Assembly (NCBI GenBank): GCA_010405405.1
Contig: MU004234.1
Coordinates: forward strand, 1,817,563 to 1,881,562
Length of the DNA stretch: 64,000 nt
Origin: Microthyrium microscopicum
Taxonomy: Eukaryota > Ascomycota > Dothideomycetes > Microthyriales > Microthyriaceae
Direction: 5' to 3'
Shown piece by piece: positions 50,601 to 61,967 of this stretch. Position 1 is the first letter of the stretch, and each line of letters starts with the position of its first letter. The notes beneath the pieces were generated by a model that saw nothing but the letters and a program-made list of their open reading frames with translations, was not told the origin of the DNA and searched no databases. The position numbers and the translations under genes were made by a program.

Positions 50601-50892
50601 ACTTTTTGGGCTTCGTTGACGTTAGACAGACTGCCCCAATGTATGATTGCGATAGGAATACTCACCTCCAAACAGCGACTGGTCCTCCTCGACCACCACC
50701 CCCTCCACGACCACCACGAAAACCACCACGGTCTCCTCCACGATCGTAGCCTCCACGACCGCCTCGACCTCCACCGAAGTCACCACGAGGACCTCCACCA
50801 CGACCACCGCCTCTTCCTCTGTCAAACCCACCTCCGCCTCGACCACCTCGGAATTCGCCTCCTCGGCCACCGCGATCACCGCGGTAAGACAT
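47629..50892 (-). CDS. Argonaute protein (QDE-2-like)
   Basis: Four exons (50892-50666, 50610-49430, 49383-49142, 49092-47629; introns 55, 46 and 49 bp) give about 1,037 residues. The first 70 residues are almost all RGG/RGGG repeats (potentially RNA-binding, arginine-methylated). Then come the ArgoN and linker domains, PAZ (around RYITVQEYFKQEHGKQVN, TALPVVNVGNKTNPNYMPAEYC), MID and PIWI. PIWI catalytic residues are visible: Asp in VGLDVTHPAPG, Glu in WYSKHKKYPSNII/VSEGQ region, Asp in YRDGVSEGQ, and Asp in PPAKYADMV at the position of the fourth ligand. So slicer activity is plausible. In Neurospora the orthologue QDE-2 drives quelling, the small-RNA silencing of repeated sequences. Here it shares the window with a RIP-mutated repeat block. 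The call is firm; which Argonaute clade is inference. Confidence 0.93.
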
Positions 50893-52770
50893 TTGAAAAA
50901 ATGTTCAAGCCGTTGAGACAAGTAATCAACGAGTATAGGTTGAGACGCAAAGGGGATTTGGAAGTGGAAGTTGGAAGACTGAGAAAAGGTAAAATAACTT
51001 AAGGGGATGATAGGGGGTTAGCTACCTTTGAGCAAAGAAGAAGCGGAAGAGAGGATGGAGTTCGGGGAAAGACTGAGGCCTTAAAAGGTGAAGAGAGAGA
51101 GTGTGTGTTTTTGAATGGAAGGGGTTTTGTGTGACAGCAGTTGAAATGAATTGTGATGTTGGAGGTTGGGTAGCAACCGAAATTGTCTTGCCGGCCTCTC
51201 AGGAGATTGGTCTTGGGGTTGAGCAATCGCACTACGGGATGCTGCAGCCGTAGATCACGTTCTCAAATCTTCCGAGCTCAATCGCGCCAGTATTTGTGGA
51301 GCTGTTTTGTTGTTGCAACTTGCTTGGCTTCAATTCTTCAGACAAGCTGCTTGAGATGGGAGAGGGGGAGTAGTGGAGAGAGTTTGCTGCTTCGAGATGT
51401 GATCATACAAGTACAGTACATAGCAAACTGCTGCCTTGTGCTGCCTGTCAGGCTGTGCAATGGAATATGGAATACATACCGTATTAGAAAGCACAGGAAT
51501 GGCGGGGCAAATTATGACGCTCCAATGCTCCATGGGCAATCAAGGGCGAAGAGAGTCTCTTTCAGTGCTCACCGACTCTTCTCCCTTGGGGCGAATTTGG
51601 CAAAACTTCGACCTGTCGCCCAATGGAAACCGGCAGTAGAGACCCGTCCAACTTGCCGATTTCCAAGTTTCATATCGTCGAAACCTCAAGACGAAAAGTC
51701 GAAAGACATGCATACCCAGATAGAAACTAGGAATGCCTTGACGCGAACCCGACGCGAATTCACGGGTTTCTGCATCGGCGCGCGCTCCGCGAACAGGCGG
51801 ATCATGTGCAAAGCCTTGTGATTGGTCTTCGACACAATTCAACACTTTGACCCGCATTCGCTCCAACGCCACAATGAAACTTTGCTTCAGTTATTTTGTT
51901 ATTTGGAGGTTGAAGTTGGAAACTGACTGCAAAGGCGGTGAGCAAGAGACATGGTGGTTGCTGGTTGAAAGTGAAAGGCCCTGGCCGTTCCGAATGCCAT
52001 AATAGGCGACCGGAAGCATTTCCGCAGAGCCGCCGCTCTCACGTTTTGAGAAATTGAGATTTCTCACATCTGCGCTCATCAGATCAATTGAAAGCTTTGA
52101 AAAGGTTGAGATGTCGTTAACTGCGCATAGAAACCTTTGGAAAGAGACACCATGTTCTATGCAACTGCCTATGCATCTCATGCAATGATTAGATGAGCGC
52201 TCCTCCCTTCGGTCACATTATCGTATCTTCTACCTGCGGTTACGAGAACGGGTAGTGTCTATTGACCTTGGTCCTTCTACCTAGGTACATGATCAGGCAC
52301 AATATCTTTTCACCTCTATCGTCGGTACTAACAGAGGGGTTCTATCATTCCATACATCACCAAAGCGACTAGCTGGAGCTTGCTGTTTTTGGAGTACCGG
52401 AGAAGCCCAGCCCAGCTTCAACCACCAAGATCTTTGATTCAGTCTAGAGGAGAAGTAAATATTCGCATATTTAGCTACGTCTAATGGAAAAAAAGTAGAC
52501 TCATGTTCGATACTACAATTGATCTTTAATTCAAGTATTACCTTGCAGATGACCCAATCAAAAATGAAAACCCCAGACTGCGCATCATCGGCCCATGGTA
52601 CCAATTGACGTCAGACTTGCTACACATGGAAATCATTCAGCAAAATTTGAGGTCATTCAATCACCAGCCTCATAAAAATTTTACACTCACGATTTTGACG
52701 ACGCATCAAATCAAAGCTGTCTTTCAACTCCTCAAACAATCATTATCGAGACTACTACTCACAAGACACC
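50893..52770. other. Intergenic between divergent genes
   Basis: About 1.9 kb between the divergent starts of the Argonaute and the GAEQ-RYG repeat gene. The first few hundred bases contain AGAAGAAGCGGAAGAGAGG-type purine tracts of the Argonaute leader. A long plus-strand frame (51,183-51,821) has no ATG start or domain and is not convincing. Confidence 0.45.
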
Positions 52771-53261
52771 ATGAATTGGAACAGTAAAGCTGCACCAACA
52801 GGTCCAAAATTCGATTCTGGAGCAGAGCAAGACCGCTATGGCTCCTTCTTCGGTCTCGGCAGTGACGGTCTAGCTCGCATCAGAAAGGCTGCCACTTATC
52901 AAGGCGTTGGCGCAGAGCAGGACCGCTACGGATCTCACTTCTCCCTAGACTCCAAGCAGGTTCGAAAGGCGGCCGATTCTGTGCTGCAGAGCGGAAGGTC
53001 GGCGGTACATAAAGATATCACAAACGGTAATCATTGGCTTGGCTACGACGGACGACAGGTGATGAAGGGACTTCTGAATACAGGAGGGGTGGGAGCAGAA
53101 CAGGTATGTCATTGATAGCTATCAGCAACGTAGAGCTAATGGTTGTTCCTTAGGAGCGATACGGCGCACACTTTGGAGTGGATAGTGCGAATGTTAGGAA
53201 GTTTGGTCATCGGGTGGCAGATGGGATTGAGAAGAATGATGGAGTTGAGCATATGGGCTGA
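52771..53261 (+). CDS. Small protein with GAEQ-RYG repeats, unknown function
   Basis: Two exons, 52771-53103 and 53154-53261 (50-bp GT-AG intron), give about 146 residues. The sequence contains three close copies of a motif GAEQDRYGSxF (residues about 16, 47 and 109), each followed by a polar stretch with xVRKAA or xVRKFG, and a related fourth half-repeat (GNHWLGYDGRQVMK). The intron falls inside the last copy, directly after GAEQ. There is no signal peptide or membrane segment. The high Gly, Asp, Arg and Lys content suggests a soluble, partly disordered, stress-type hydrophilic protein, but I do not recognise the family. The start is the first ATG of an uninterrupted frame. Function unknown. 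Confidence 0.72.
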
Positions 53262-54102
53262 GCCTGATCGTTAATGTTCATGAGGTGAGTAATTTGGAAT
53301 CTGGATATACAATGCTGTCAAATGTCTCATACTAACCAATGCAGTAGACTGTAAATCATTGTATATTATCATCGCGATCAAGCTCAACAATAGAAGCTGA
53401 ATTCAATAGTCGAAAGGTCCTACTTCTTTTATACTGTTCAAAAAGACCTTATGAGTGTTGGCTTTGCCGAAGCGACCTATTTCCAAGTCCGCATCAGAAA
53501 GACAACAACACAAGTCTATCAGAGAGCGATATACCCAACAACGGAACCTCCCACTACAGGGAGTATGTCCCCACACTGTGGACTCTAGAAGCTAAAACGA
53601 GCCACGATGCCGCCATGACATTTATGAGCTATCTCTGTTACCCTACTTGGATGAACCTGACATTCCAACCCACGTGAAGCTGGACACCAAGCAATCCACT
53701 TCCAAGCGCCGTAGTAAAAGTTAAAACGACGACTCTCCTTCTGCACCCTACTAGGATTCATGTCAGGGCAATATATAGCTGACGTCGAAAACAAGGTTGT
53801 ATGCGGGGTATTAACACCAATAGGGCATTTGATTTCCCAAACTCGTTCACCATCCATGCTCACATCATAGGATTCATACTTCATACTGGATAGTTTGGCT
53901 GCATGTATGGTGAGATACGGCGAATCAGTTTCATGTAGCAAGCTAGTCCCCTGGCAGCTTTCACGAGCCTCTTCTACTACTCTTGTCCCGCGGCTCGTCA
54001 GATGTAAACTGATTGGAGTTGTGGTCAACTCTTATATCGTATGAGCCCAGGCTGAGGTTGATCTGTAAGACTGGCGACGGTTTGTCACTAGCAAATCCAA
54101 GC
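53262..54102. other. Intergenic with a doubtful minus-strand frame
   Basis: About 840 bases. A minus-strand frame, 53,884-53,585 (99 residues from ATG, or 147 with non-ATG start), contains KYESYDVSMDGERVWEIK and FNFYYGAWKWIAW, faintly like the tubby/LURP-one type fold. It may be a small gene or a remnant. I do not claim it as a gene. The rest of the interval holds the P450 promoter. Confidence 0.3.
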
Positions 54103-55794
54103 ATGATTGAAGATATCGTTACCAAATTGACTCCTGGCTACGCTGTGGCCGGAGTGGTTGCTTTTGGTATTCTTGTGAATATACTTGTGCGACTTCATTA
54201 TGACTACAAAGTTAGACGAGCTGGTGGTGTTCACGCTCCAAAGCTTTGTAGCAATTCATTGACAGGTAATGGTAAAAGTTAAATAGTCAATCGCTCTGCT
54301 AACTCATCTAGCCTTACCATGGCTCTACAAGATCGGAATGGCGCAAGCCAATAATCGACTACTTAGCCTTTTCCAAAGTGTCCTGAGTACAATGACAACG
54401 GCTGCATATCCAAATACAACCGAAATTAATGTCACCGGAGGCCAACGATACATCATGACCACAGAACCAGAGCATATTAAAACAGTATTGACTGGAAAGT
54501 TTGCGGACTATGGAAAGGGACCCGAGTTCCACGACGTCTGGAAGCCATTCCTAGGAGACTCTATCTTTACCACAGATAAACAGCTATGGCAAGACAGCCG
54601 AAATTTGATCCGGCCAATGTTCATGAAGAACAGAGTCAGTGATCTTGAGATATTCGAACGATGGACTAGCATCATGATCGACCAATTTCCAGCCTCAGGT
54701 CAGACATTTGACAGCATGGATCTATTCTACAGAATGACCATCGACGTGATCACTGAGTTCCTACTCGGTCACAGTGTTGATAGTCTACGACATCCATCGT
54801 CCGATTTTGTGGAAGCATTCTCTAGCGTACAGCGCTGGCAGATGATGCTTACCGTTCTCATGTAAGTTTCAAACAATACCATGTATCGCACAGTGATCTT
54901 ACAAGCTATACTTAGTCCAATCGAGAAAGCCATCCCGCGCGGCAAATACCAGAAAGGCATTAAAGTAATCGAAGACTTCATAACCCCCTTCATAACCCGC
55001 ACTCTCGCCCTCCCATCAGAGGAGCTGCAAAAGCTCAGCAAGTCCGAAAAGTCATTCACCTTCCTTCACGCCCTGGCCAACTACACGCGCGACCCCAAGG
55101 TAATACGCGACCAACTCATCGCCGTCCTCCTCGCCGGCCGTGACACGACAGCCGCCACGCTCTCATGGACAATGTACGAGCTCGCCCACTACCCAGCAAC
55201 CTACCAGAAACTGCGCGAAGAAGTCATGTCCGTAGTTGGACCAGACCGCACGCCAACATACGATGATTTGAAGAATCTAAAGTACTTGAACCACACGCTA
55301 AACGAGGCTTTACGTCTCTATCCAGCCGTCCCATTCAACATCCGCCAGGCCCTCTCTGATACATCACTACCAAGTAATGATCCGAGTATACCAGACATCT
55401 CAATCGTCAAGGGCGATCAAATCATCTACTCGACAATGGCAATGCAGCGGCGCGAGGACTTGTATCCGCCCACTTCAGAAAAGTTTGCGCCACCGCATAT
55501 GTTTAGTCCTGAGCGCTGGGAGCATTGGCAGCCGCGGCCGTGGCAGTATGTGCCGTTCAATGGAGGGCCGCGTATCTGTGGTAAGTACCATCATGTATTG
55601 ATGGTGTTCAGCTGAAGCTAATGGGTGTGGTAGTGGGTCAGAATTTTGCGCTTACGGAAATGGCGTATGTGATGGTGAGGATTGTGCAGCGTTTTAGTCG
55701 GGTTGAGTATCGGGGGGATTGGGAGGATCAGTTTCATAAGGTTGAGATTGTTGGCTGTCCGGGGCAGGGGGTGCCGATTGCTCTTTTTGAGTAG
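54103..55794 (+). CDS. Cytochrome P450, CYP52-like
   Basis: Four exons (54103-54265, 54312-54861, 54916-55580, 55634-55794; introns 46, 54 and 53 bp) give about 512 residues, normal for a microsomal fungal P450. An N-terminal membrane anchor (AVAGVVAFGILVNILVRL) is followed by a P450 fold. The I-helix has LLAGRDTTAATLSW (oxygen-activating Thr), the K-helix has NEALRLYP (ExxR), and the last junction restores the haem loop FNGGPRICVGQNFA with the Cys ligand. The AGRDTTA form and the region around it are typical of the CYP52 clan (CYP52, CYP539, CYP584, CYP655), many of which hydroxylate n-alkanes or fatty acids at the omega end. Substrate is inference. No NADPH reductase or partner enzyme is adjacent. 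Confidence 0.92.
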
Positions 55795-56494
55795 AGTGCT
55801 TCATGAGGTCGGATGAGTGGAAGAAGCTGAGTTGGTTAGGTTGTGAGATTAGTAGGGAAGACTTGGCCTCGTGCTTGTGATAGGAAATCTGAAAGTCAAT
55901 TGAAGTAGAACCCATAAAGATCAACAACTGAGCCTGAACTGTGAATCAACACAAAGGGGTCGCTATCGGCCCAGCCTCCCGGTAACATCTTCAACAAACG
56001 GGGCCTGGGCTCTTCGTTGTAAGTGTGGCTAGAACTTTCTGGCTCATACGAGACAACAGAATTGCCGCGTTCCGGTAGGATCAAATTGATTTGTATAATT
56101 GGTCGAAAGGGTGGAGTATCTGCAGATTTCTCTACCTGCAAAGTTCAGAGCAGTACATGCATAGTGCATATACTCAGAACGATAAGAGTCCCACGGAAGG
56201 ACGGATAGTCATTCGACCACGTAGAATGAGAGAATCAAAGTAAGACAGATAGACAGTACAACCGATAAAATATGATTGTGATTGGTCGCGATAGCTTCCA
56301 TTAGTTTTATCTAGTAAACGACAATAGTGACTCGAGACAGCCTCTACATGACCCAGCAGGTGAAGAAAACTCATACTGTCACGCCATACAATTCTACTAC
56401 ATGATATCTTACGAGTCTCATCAACACCAAGGGGTATATAGACAAATTCAACACCTCCAATTAATTCTAACTTCCATGCATGTATATAAAAAAT
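55795..56494. other. Convergent intergenic region
   Basis: About 700 bases between the 3' ends of the P450 and ammonium transporter genes. No gene seen. Confidence 0.45.
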
Positions 56495-58035
56495 TTACAC
56501 CTTTGCGTTTGGAGCTTCCTCAATCTTCTCTGCTTGAGTCGATGTGCTGGAAGAAGGTCCATGTTGATGGTGCTCATCGACTTCAACACCGTGTGTGACA
56601 TCCCCCTTTGGCTTCTCATCAGTTGATTCGAAGAGGGCCCATTCGCCGACGATCTCATCGTTGAACTGGTAAACATCGTAACCGATCATCTCAACCTCAT
56701 CGGTGACACGGAGATGGAGACCGGGGATGTACTTCATGATGAGGAGAACGAGGAAGGAGACAGTGAAGGAGTATGAAGCGATGGCACAGATTTCAGCCAG
56801 CTGTCTGCCAATTTGGACGCCGTTGCCGTCAATGGCACCAGATGCGATGGTTGGGATACCATCGAGGGAGCTGACGGATGCTGAAGCGAAACAGCCGGTG
56901 AGGAAGGCACCGACCATTCCTCCAATGCCGTGAAGCTTGAAGACCTCTAGGCCATCATCAATTCCGAGCCATTCGTTGACGTTCTCGAAGCAGCAGATGA
57001 CGATGGCGGTGATGAAGCCAATGGCAGCAGCAGCCCAAACGGAGACGTAACCTGCGGCTGGAGTGACACCGACAAGACCAGCAATGGCTCCTTCGCAAGC
57101 TCCAATGACGGAGAACTTGCGCTTATGGCGGATGTATCCAAAGAGAGTCCAGCCTAGTACACCGGTAGATGCGGCAGTGTTTGTATTGTAGATGGCGACC
57201 ATAGAGCGGACGCTAGCATTCAAAGCAGAACCACCGTTGAAGCCGAACCAGCCGAACCAGATGAGAACAGTTCCGAGGAACACAATCGTAACGTTGTGTG
57301 GTTTGTAGAAGGTCTTCTCGCCATACTTGGAACGTTTGCCGAGTAGTAAGGCGTAGGCAAGACCAGCTGAGCCGCTGGAGATGTGGACGGGTCCACCACC
57401 GGCGAAATCTAGAGCTCCGAACTTGAAGAGCCAGCCGTTGGGATTCCAGGTCCAGAAAGCGATTGGGCAGTAGGCGATTGTGCACCAGATGAAAGAGAAG
57501 AGGATAGATGGAACGATGCGGCCACGCTCGAATGAACCTCCAACGACAATCATGGTTGCGCATGCGGCGAACATGAGTTCGTAAAAGCAGAAGACGATAT
57601 CGGGAAGAACAGCAGAGCCAAAAGATGGAGCAGCGAGAACGTTTCGGAGACCAAAGGCGCTCAGGTCACCAATAAAGGGACCACCAGTGCGAGAGAAAGC
57701 GATCGAGAATCCCCAAAACATCCATTGGAAGCTGACAACGGCCATGACAATGATAGACTGGAAGATCATAGCAAGAGCGGACTTTCTGCGAGCCATACCG
57801 CCGTACAAAAGACCGATACCAGGAACGATGAGGAAAACGAGGCAGCCCATGATGACCTGGAAGACATAATGGTACTCGTAGCCTTGGAAAACGGCGTTGA
57901 CGTCCATCTCCAGGGGGTTGCCGCCATTGGGAAGGCTTTCATTGTAGACTGGCGGCTTGAAGATGTTAGAGGGTGTTCATAGCTATATGAGTAGACTTTG
58001 CTTACCGGAAAGAGATCCGCGTATGAGGTCGCCAT
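56495..58035 (-). CDS. Ammonium transporter, Mep2/Amt type
   Basis: Two exons, 58035-58006 (10 codons) and 57955-56495 (50-bp GT-AG intron, acceptor chosen so that MATSYADLFPPPVYNESLP reads through), give about 496 residues. The Amt/Mep/Rh fold is clear: YHYVFQVIMGCLVFLIVPGIGLLYGG at the start, WTWNPNGWLFKFGALDFAGG, and the pore pair of histidines in GPVHISSGSAG and FKLHGIGG. The first pore His is present, as in yeast Mep2, rather than Glu as in Mep1/Mep3. Eleven transmembrane helices are expected, with a polar cytosolic tail (His- and Glu-rich, QAEKIEEAPNAKV end). It imports ammonium at the plasma membrane; Mep2-type proteins also act as nitrogen sensors for filamentous growth. GATA motifs upstream suggest nitrogen control. 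Confidence 0.95.
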
Positions 58036-59154
58036 TGCTGCTGTGGGACGCAGTGTCGATGCTACAGAATGAGTGAGGAGACTGTTGTTGATAGAAATGA
58101 GAGTCGCACGACGGACGGCGCAGTTTGAGGCGATGATATATATACACTTGCAACGCCTCAATTCATTTCACGACGAAAAAGTTCTAGACGAAGGGCAAAA
58201 GCAGTTTATGGTTGCGCCATTGGTGCACAACGTGGGAGGAAGCAAGTAGTCGTCCATTTGGCGAAGGCATTCTCACGAATCAGACAACTCAAATTGCAGA
58301 GTCAGGACACCGAGAAGCTCCGACAAGACTTCTTGGAAGCTCAACCCTTGTGAATTTGGCGAGTTTGGGGGTCTAGAATAGCCTCAGTAAGCATAGGTGA
58401 TAAGTTTTGATGAGTATGCCGTGGAGTTTGCAATGACAATTCGCACAATTCCTTATCAGTTGCACCCCTTTCGGGCCTAGTGTCGCCCCATGCTGCATAC
58501 CTACACGCGACAGCCTTCATACCACTTGGGACTGTGATTCGCTAGAGCTAGAGTGGACTGCGAGGCTGTACGATATTGGCGCATAATATTATCATCTCTT
58601 GTTTCAACCCCAACAGTCCTTGACTTCCCCTCGACTCCGCAAACAGTCCTTTCTTCAACTCTCTTATCACTTGGCACGAGCGCCTGAAGTGACTAGACCC
58701 GCTCTTGTGCAGGTGGACCCTGCGTCTCTTAACATTTTCTACTCCATCCTGCGAAGGATGATGCAAACTCTCCACTGATCAGAAGGTTAATTTCTCTCCA
58801 TTCCTGGTGTCTGGATTCCGGAAGCACGAGTGGGGTGCGCGGTTGGGACTAGCATCCGGTTGCCTGGATCCGTTGCTTGCTACTCGATCTTGTATCTTCA
58901 GATCATTTGGACAAGGATGGCAAAAATTCTTCTTCCAGCTTCACTTTCAATATGACAGTACTTGTTATTGGATGGTATGATGGACGGAAGGAAAATGATA
59001 GTGTGCTTGGGTTGAGGTGATCGCGTGTTGTCGGAAGCTGCACCAGCATATTTGCTCACGATAGCGAATTTAATTCTTAAGATTGCTTCAGGTAAAACGT
59101 ACAACCAGAACACTTCTTTTTCAACCCAATTTCTGACTTTTCAGCTTAGTCGTA
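58036..59154. other. Intergenic region upstream of the ammonium transporter
   Basis: About 1.1 kb with the transporter promoter (GATA cluster annotated separately) and no gene that I can support. Confidence 0.45.
58399..58668. promoter_or_regulatory. Cluster of GATA-factor motifs upstream of the ammonium transporter
   Basis: Four HGATAR-type sites occur 360-635 bases upstream of the ATG at 58,035: GATAAG at 58,399-58,404, CTTATCA at 58,452-58,458, TTATCA at 58,589-58,594 and CTTATC at 58,663-58,668. In ascomycetes AreA/NIT2 activates nitrogen-uptake genes through such sites. The motif is short, so chance is possible for any single copy. Confidence 0.45.
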
Positions 59155-59628
59155 CAGTGCTATCAGGGTTCTCTTGTCCCCCCCCTAAAAACATGAAATG
59201 GCGCTTCAGGGCCTGATTGGAGGGCGAGAAGATCTGAAGAGTGCGTTAGTATGCAAATTTGTAAGCGCAGCCCCTTAGATCAATCTTACCAACTCCATCT
59301 TCTTCCCAAATCACAATATTATCTGTCCTGAAGCCAAATCTTTATCGAATATCTTGCTTTTTAGTGTTTTAATGCATCTTCAAGTTAGTAATGAGTAGTT
59401 ATTCAATATCAGGATTGATGTCTTACTTGGTTACTATAGCTTCAAAAGCGACCCAAGATGTGGTATTTAGGAAGGATAGTTTTTAGGGGCTGCTAATTGG
59501 CTGCGACCGGGAGGCGCTCTACAAATTTGCACTGTAACGCCCATCTCGTCCCGTACATCTACCCAATTACGGCGTGTTCCCCAAACTTATTAAATCCAGG
59601 GGGGGACAAGAGAACCCTGATAGCACTG
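59155..59628. mobile_element. MITE with 30-bp terminal inverted repeats, TA-flanked
   Basis: The ends are perfect inverted copies of a sequence starting CAGTGCTATCAGGGTTCTCT and finishing in a run of C (59,155-59,184; complement 59,599-59,628). The element is about 474 bp, has no transposase, and is bounded on both sides by TA (59,153-59,154 and 59,629-59,630), as expected for Tc1/mariner-type insertion. It is a non-autonomous DNA transposon (MITE). Perfect ends suggest a fairly recent insertion. Confidence 0.88.
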
Positions 59629-61967
59629 TACCTTCCGTGTTCGGCGTAAATAGTCCCATGAGATGATTCGTATTCAAAAATATGACGCATCAATTGTAAT
59701 TGAATCGATGATGATCCCGACTACTGAAGACTTAAGGCCCCTTTCAGAACTCAAGATCAAGCTAGGAGCTCCGTTCCGATAACGATGTCGCTGCTCATAC
59801 GATCAGACTTAATATGTAGGCATCATCTTCAGATGCAAGATCAGAGATCGCCGTCGTCCCTTTTGGTCCAGATAGGTTCGTTCATATTTAGTTACCACTA
59901 ATAATTGCCTTTCTAAAGAGCCACTTACTTTTGCCTAGGGACGGTGCCCGTCAGGCGGCTTGGCTGCCTAAAGCTAAGTGCGAACCATAACTGTTTTGGA
60001 ATTTAAAGTCTTAGGATCAATTCGTGCTTCAAAACCTCCAGACAAGTCTCCAATATCATTATTTAAAGCACTGACATTCCCATTCTTCGTTCCATGCATT
60101 ACCCAAAACTCAATATCAAAGCTATGATCCCAGTTTAAGTTGCAGGAAACCGGACCGGCTGCACTCCGGACCAGTATACCGCTGTCAGTGCATTCAGCTG
60201 GCCACAACAGACACTACGGAGTCACTCCGAAGGTTGTTTGTTGCGAAAACAACCCGTGCAACGTCGATATCTGCTCTGCTGCTACCCAAGTGGCTGCCCG
60301 GAGTACTTGGCGTTCACGAAGCCTCACTATTCGGAAATGAGAATACTGACAGAATCAAAGGATCAGTTATGCTTCATAAGGTGGCGCACGTTCGATTTCG
60401 CAGAGACTTAGCTGACAGAAGGGAAACTGCCAGAAAGTCACAGTTCTCTACCTTTTCAAGGTTAAACCCGTAGCAAGTGGCTTTTATTCCCGAATCTCAC
60501 TTTGTAGAGGTGGTTAAAGAACTGATAAGGACTCAAGGAGTGAGGCTTTACTTGCGAATCTGATTAAGCTAAGGCTTATTTGGGCCTAACGCCAGTATGG
60601 CACGCTACGGCCATGTGGGAGAACCACTATTTCGCGGTATTATTAGTCGCCCTTCCCCTATTTGAACTAGTTCCATACTTTTAGAATTCTTGGATACCCA
60701 CGTAGGATTCTCTCGTGCGTTCTGAACTTCTCATGAACATGTATCAACATTGGAATATTATATCACCAAACTATAGTGCAAGCAATCAAATCGAAGTAAG
60801 TAGCATCATCTTTCAGCAGTTGTCAGTGGCAAAGTCTATGCTTGGACAAACAAGTATCTCCTCCAGCTTCAAGTGTGATATGTCCTATATTGGACTCAAG
60901 CCAGTGGTTCATACCGGTATCTATACTGACGATGTCCCAAATTCCCAACACGCCAACGGATTTCTGCATGTACTGGAGCAAGTATCAAAGCAAGATCTGC
61001 AAACTTTACCTGCACGCCGTTACTTCATCTCCTATAAAATTAATTCCTAAGTTCCTAACTACTCGAAATGATTACCAAACTCACAGACCTGCTTCCTCCA
61101 AAATGAAGTGTATCTGGAGCATCGCTTTTGTCTTCCTACTTCTTTCATGCCGATACCAGCTCATTGGCGGCATAGCTGCATTGGCTGTTCTCCTTAACGA
61201 GATTTGTCGTGATGAAGCGCGGAAGACTTCAGTTGCTATTTCGTCAGTGAGGCATATGCGAGTTGGCTGTAATTCAGCGGTTCTACAAGTGAGATACAGC
61301 CAGCCATCTGGAGTAAGACAGGATACCTCTCTGTGATCGGACTATATGTATACCACGTCAATGACCAAATCGTCGCAATGGTAGTCATTGAAGCAATGAA
61401 CAAGTGACAACAGCTACTTCCAAGCTACGAGATCAATCCCCATTTCTCGGAATGAACAAATATGCAAAACAAACCTATATTTCCCAGCTCAGATCGTGCA
61501 ATGCAACAGGGAGCAATATCCATGCAAATATACCAAGAGTCTGGGAAGCAGCAATTATACAAAATTGAAATATTTTATTCATCCCCATGAATAACAAGCG
61601 GGCCGGCGGCGGGCAAGGAAGATCATCAGGGGTTTCAAAGTCCCTTGGGGGTGGATCCGATGCAATCCTTGACCGGCTGAGAGATGCTGGGCAGATGGAT
61701 GCTGTACCTCGTACGATCTTGAGATGAACAAGATCCACTCGGAAGCACGAGGATGTTGCTTTTTCTACGCGCATGTTACGAAAAAAATACCTGTAAGGTA
61801 GTGTTTGGGTGTACGATGATTACCTTATTGTTCCGATCATGACCATCGGCACGCCTGACGGTACGTAAGAGCTTTGTAGGAGGAAATTATGTGTTAATCA
61901 TACAATTCTAAACAGACTGGGGTATCGATACATAGCTATAAATCTCACGCGCATGTCTTTCATCATC
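59629..61967. other. Intergenic, no supported gene
   Basis: About 2.3 kb. A plus-strand frame ending at 61,336 has a hydrophobic segment (CIWSIAFVFLLLSC) and a minus-strand frame lies at 59,974-60,207, but neither shows a domain or convincing start. Nothing further supported. Confidence 0.45.

Noticed and set aside
51183-51821. Plus-strand frame of about 212 residues upstream of the Argonaute
   Set aside because: It starts at a non-ATG codon, has no domain, and reads like random intergenic sequence.
53585-54028. Minus-strand frame resembling the tubby/LURP-one type
   Set aside because: Only faint similarity, no ATG at the start of the frame, and very close to the divergent P450 start. Left as a note in the intergenic entry.
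60842-61336. Plus-strand frame with a hydrophobic segment, considered as a small secreted protein
   Set aside because: The hydrophobic segment is internal to the frame, followed by no cysteine pattern or other support.
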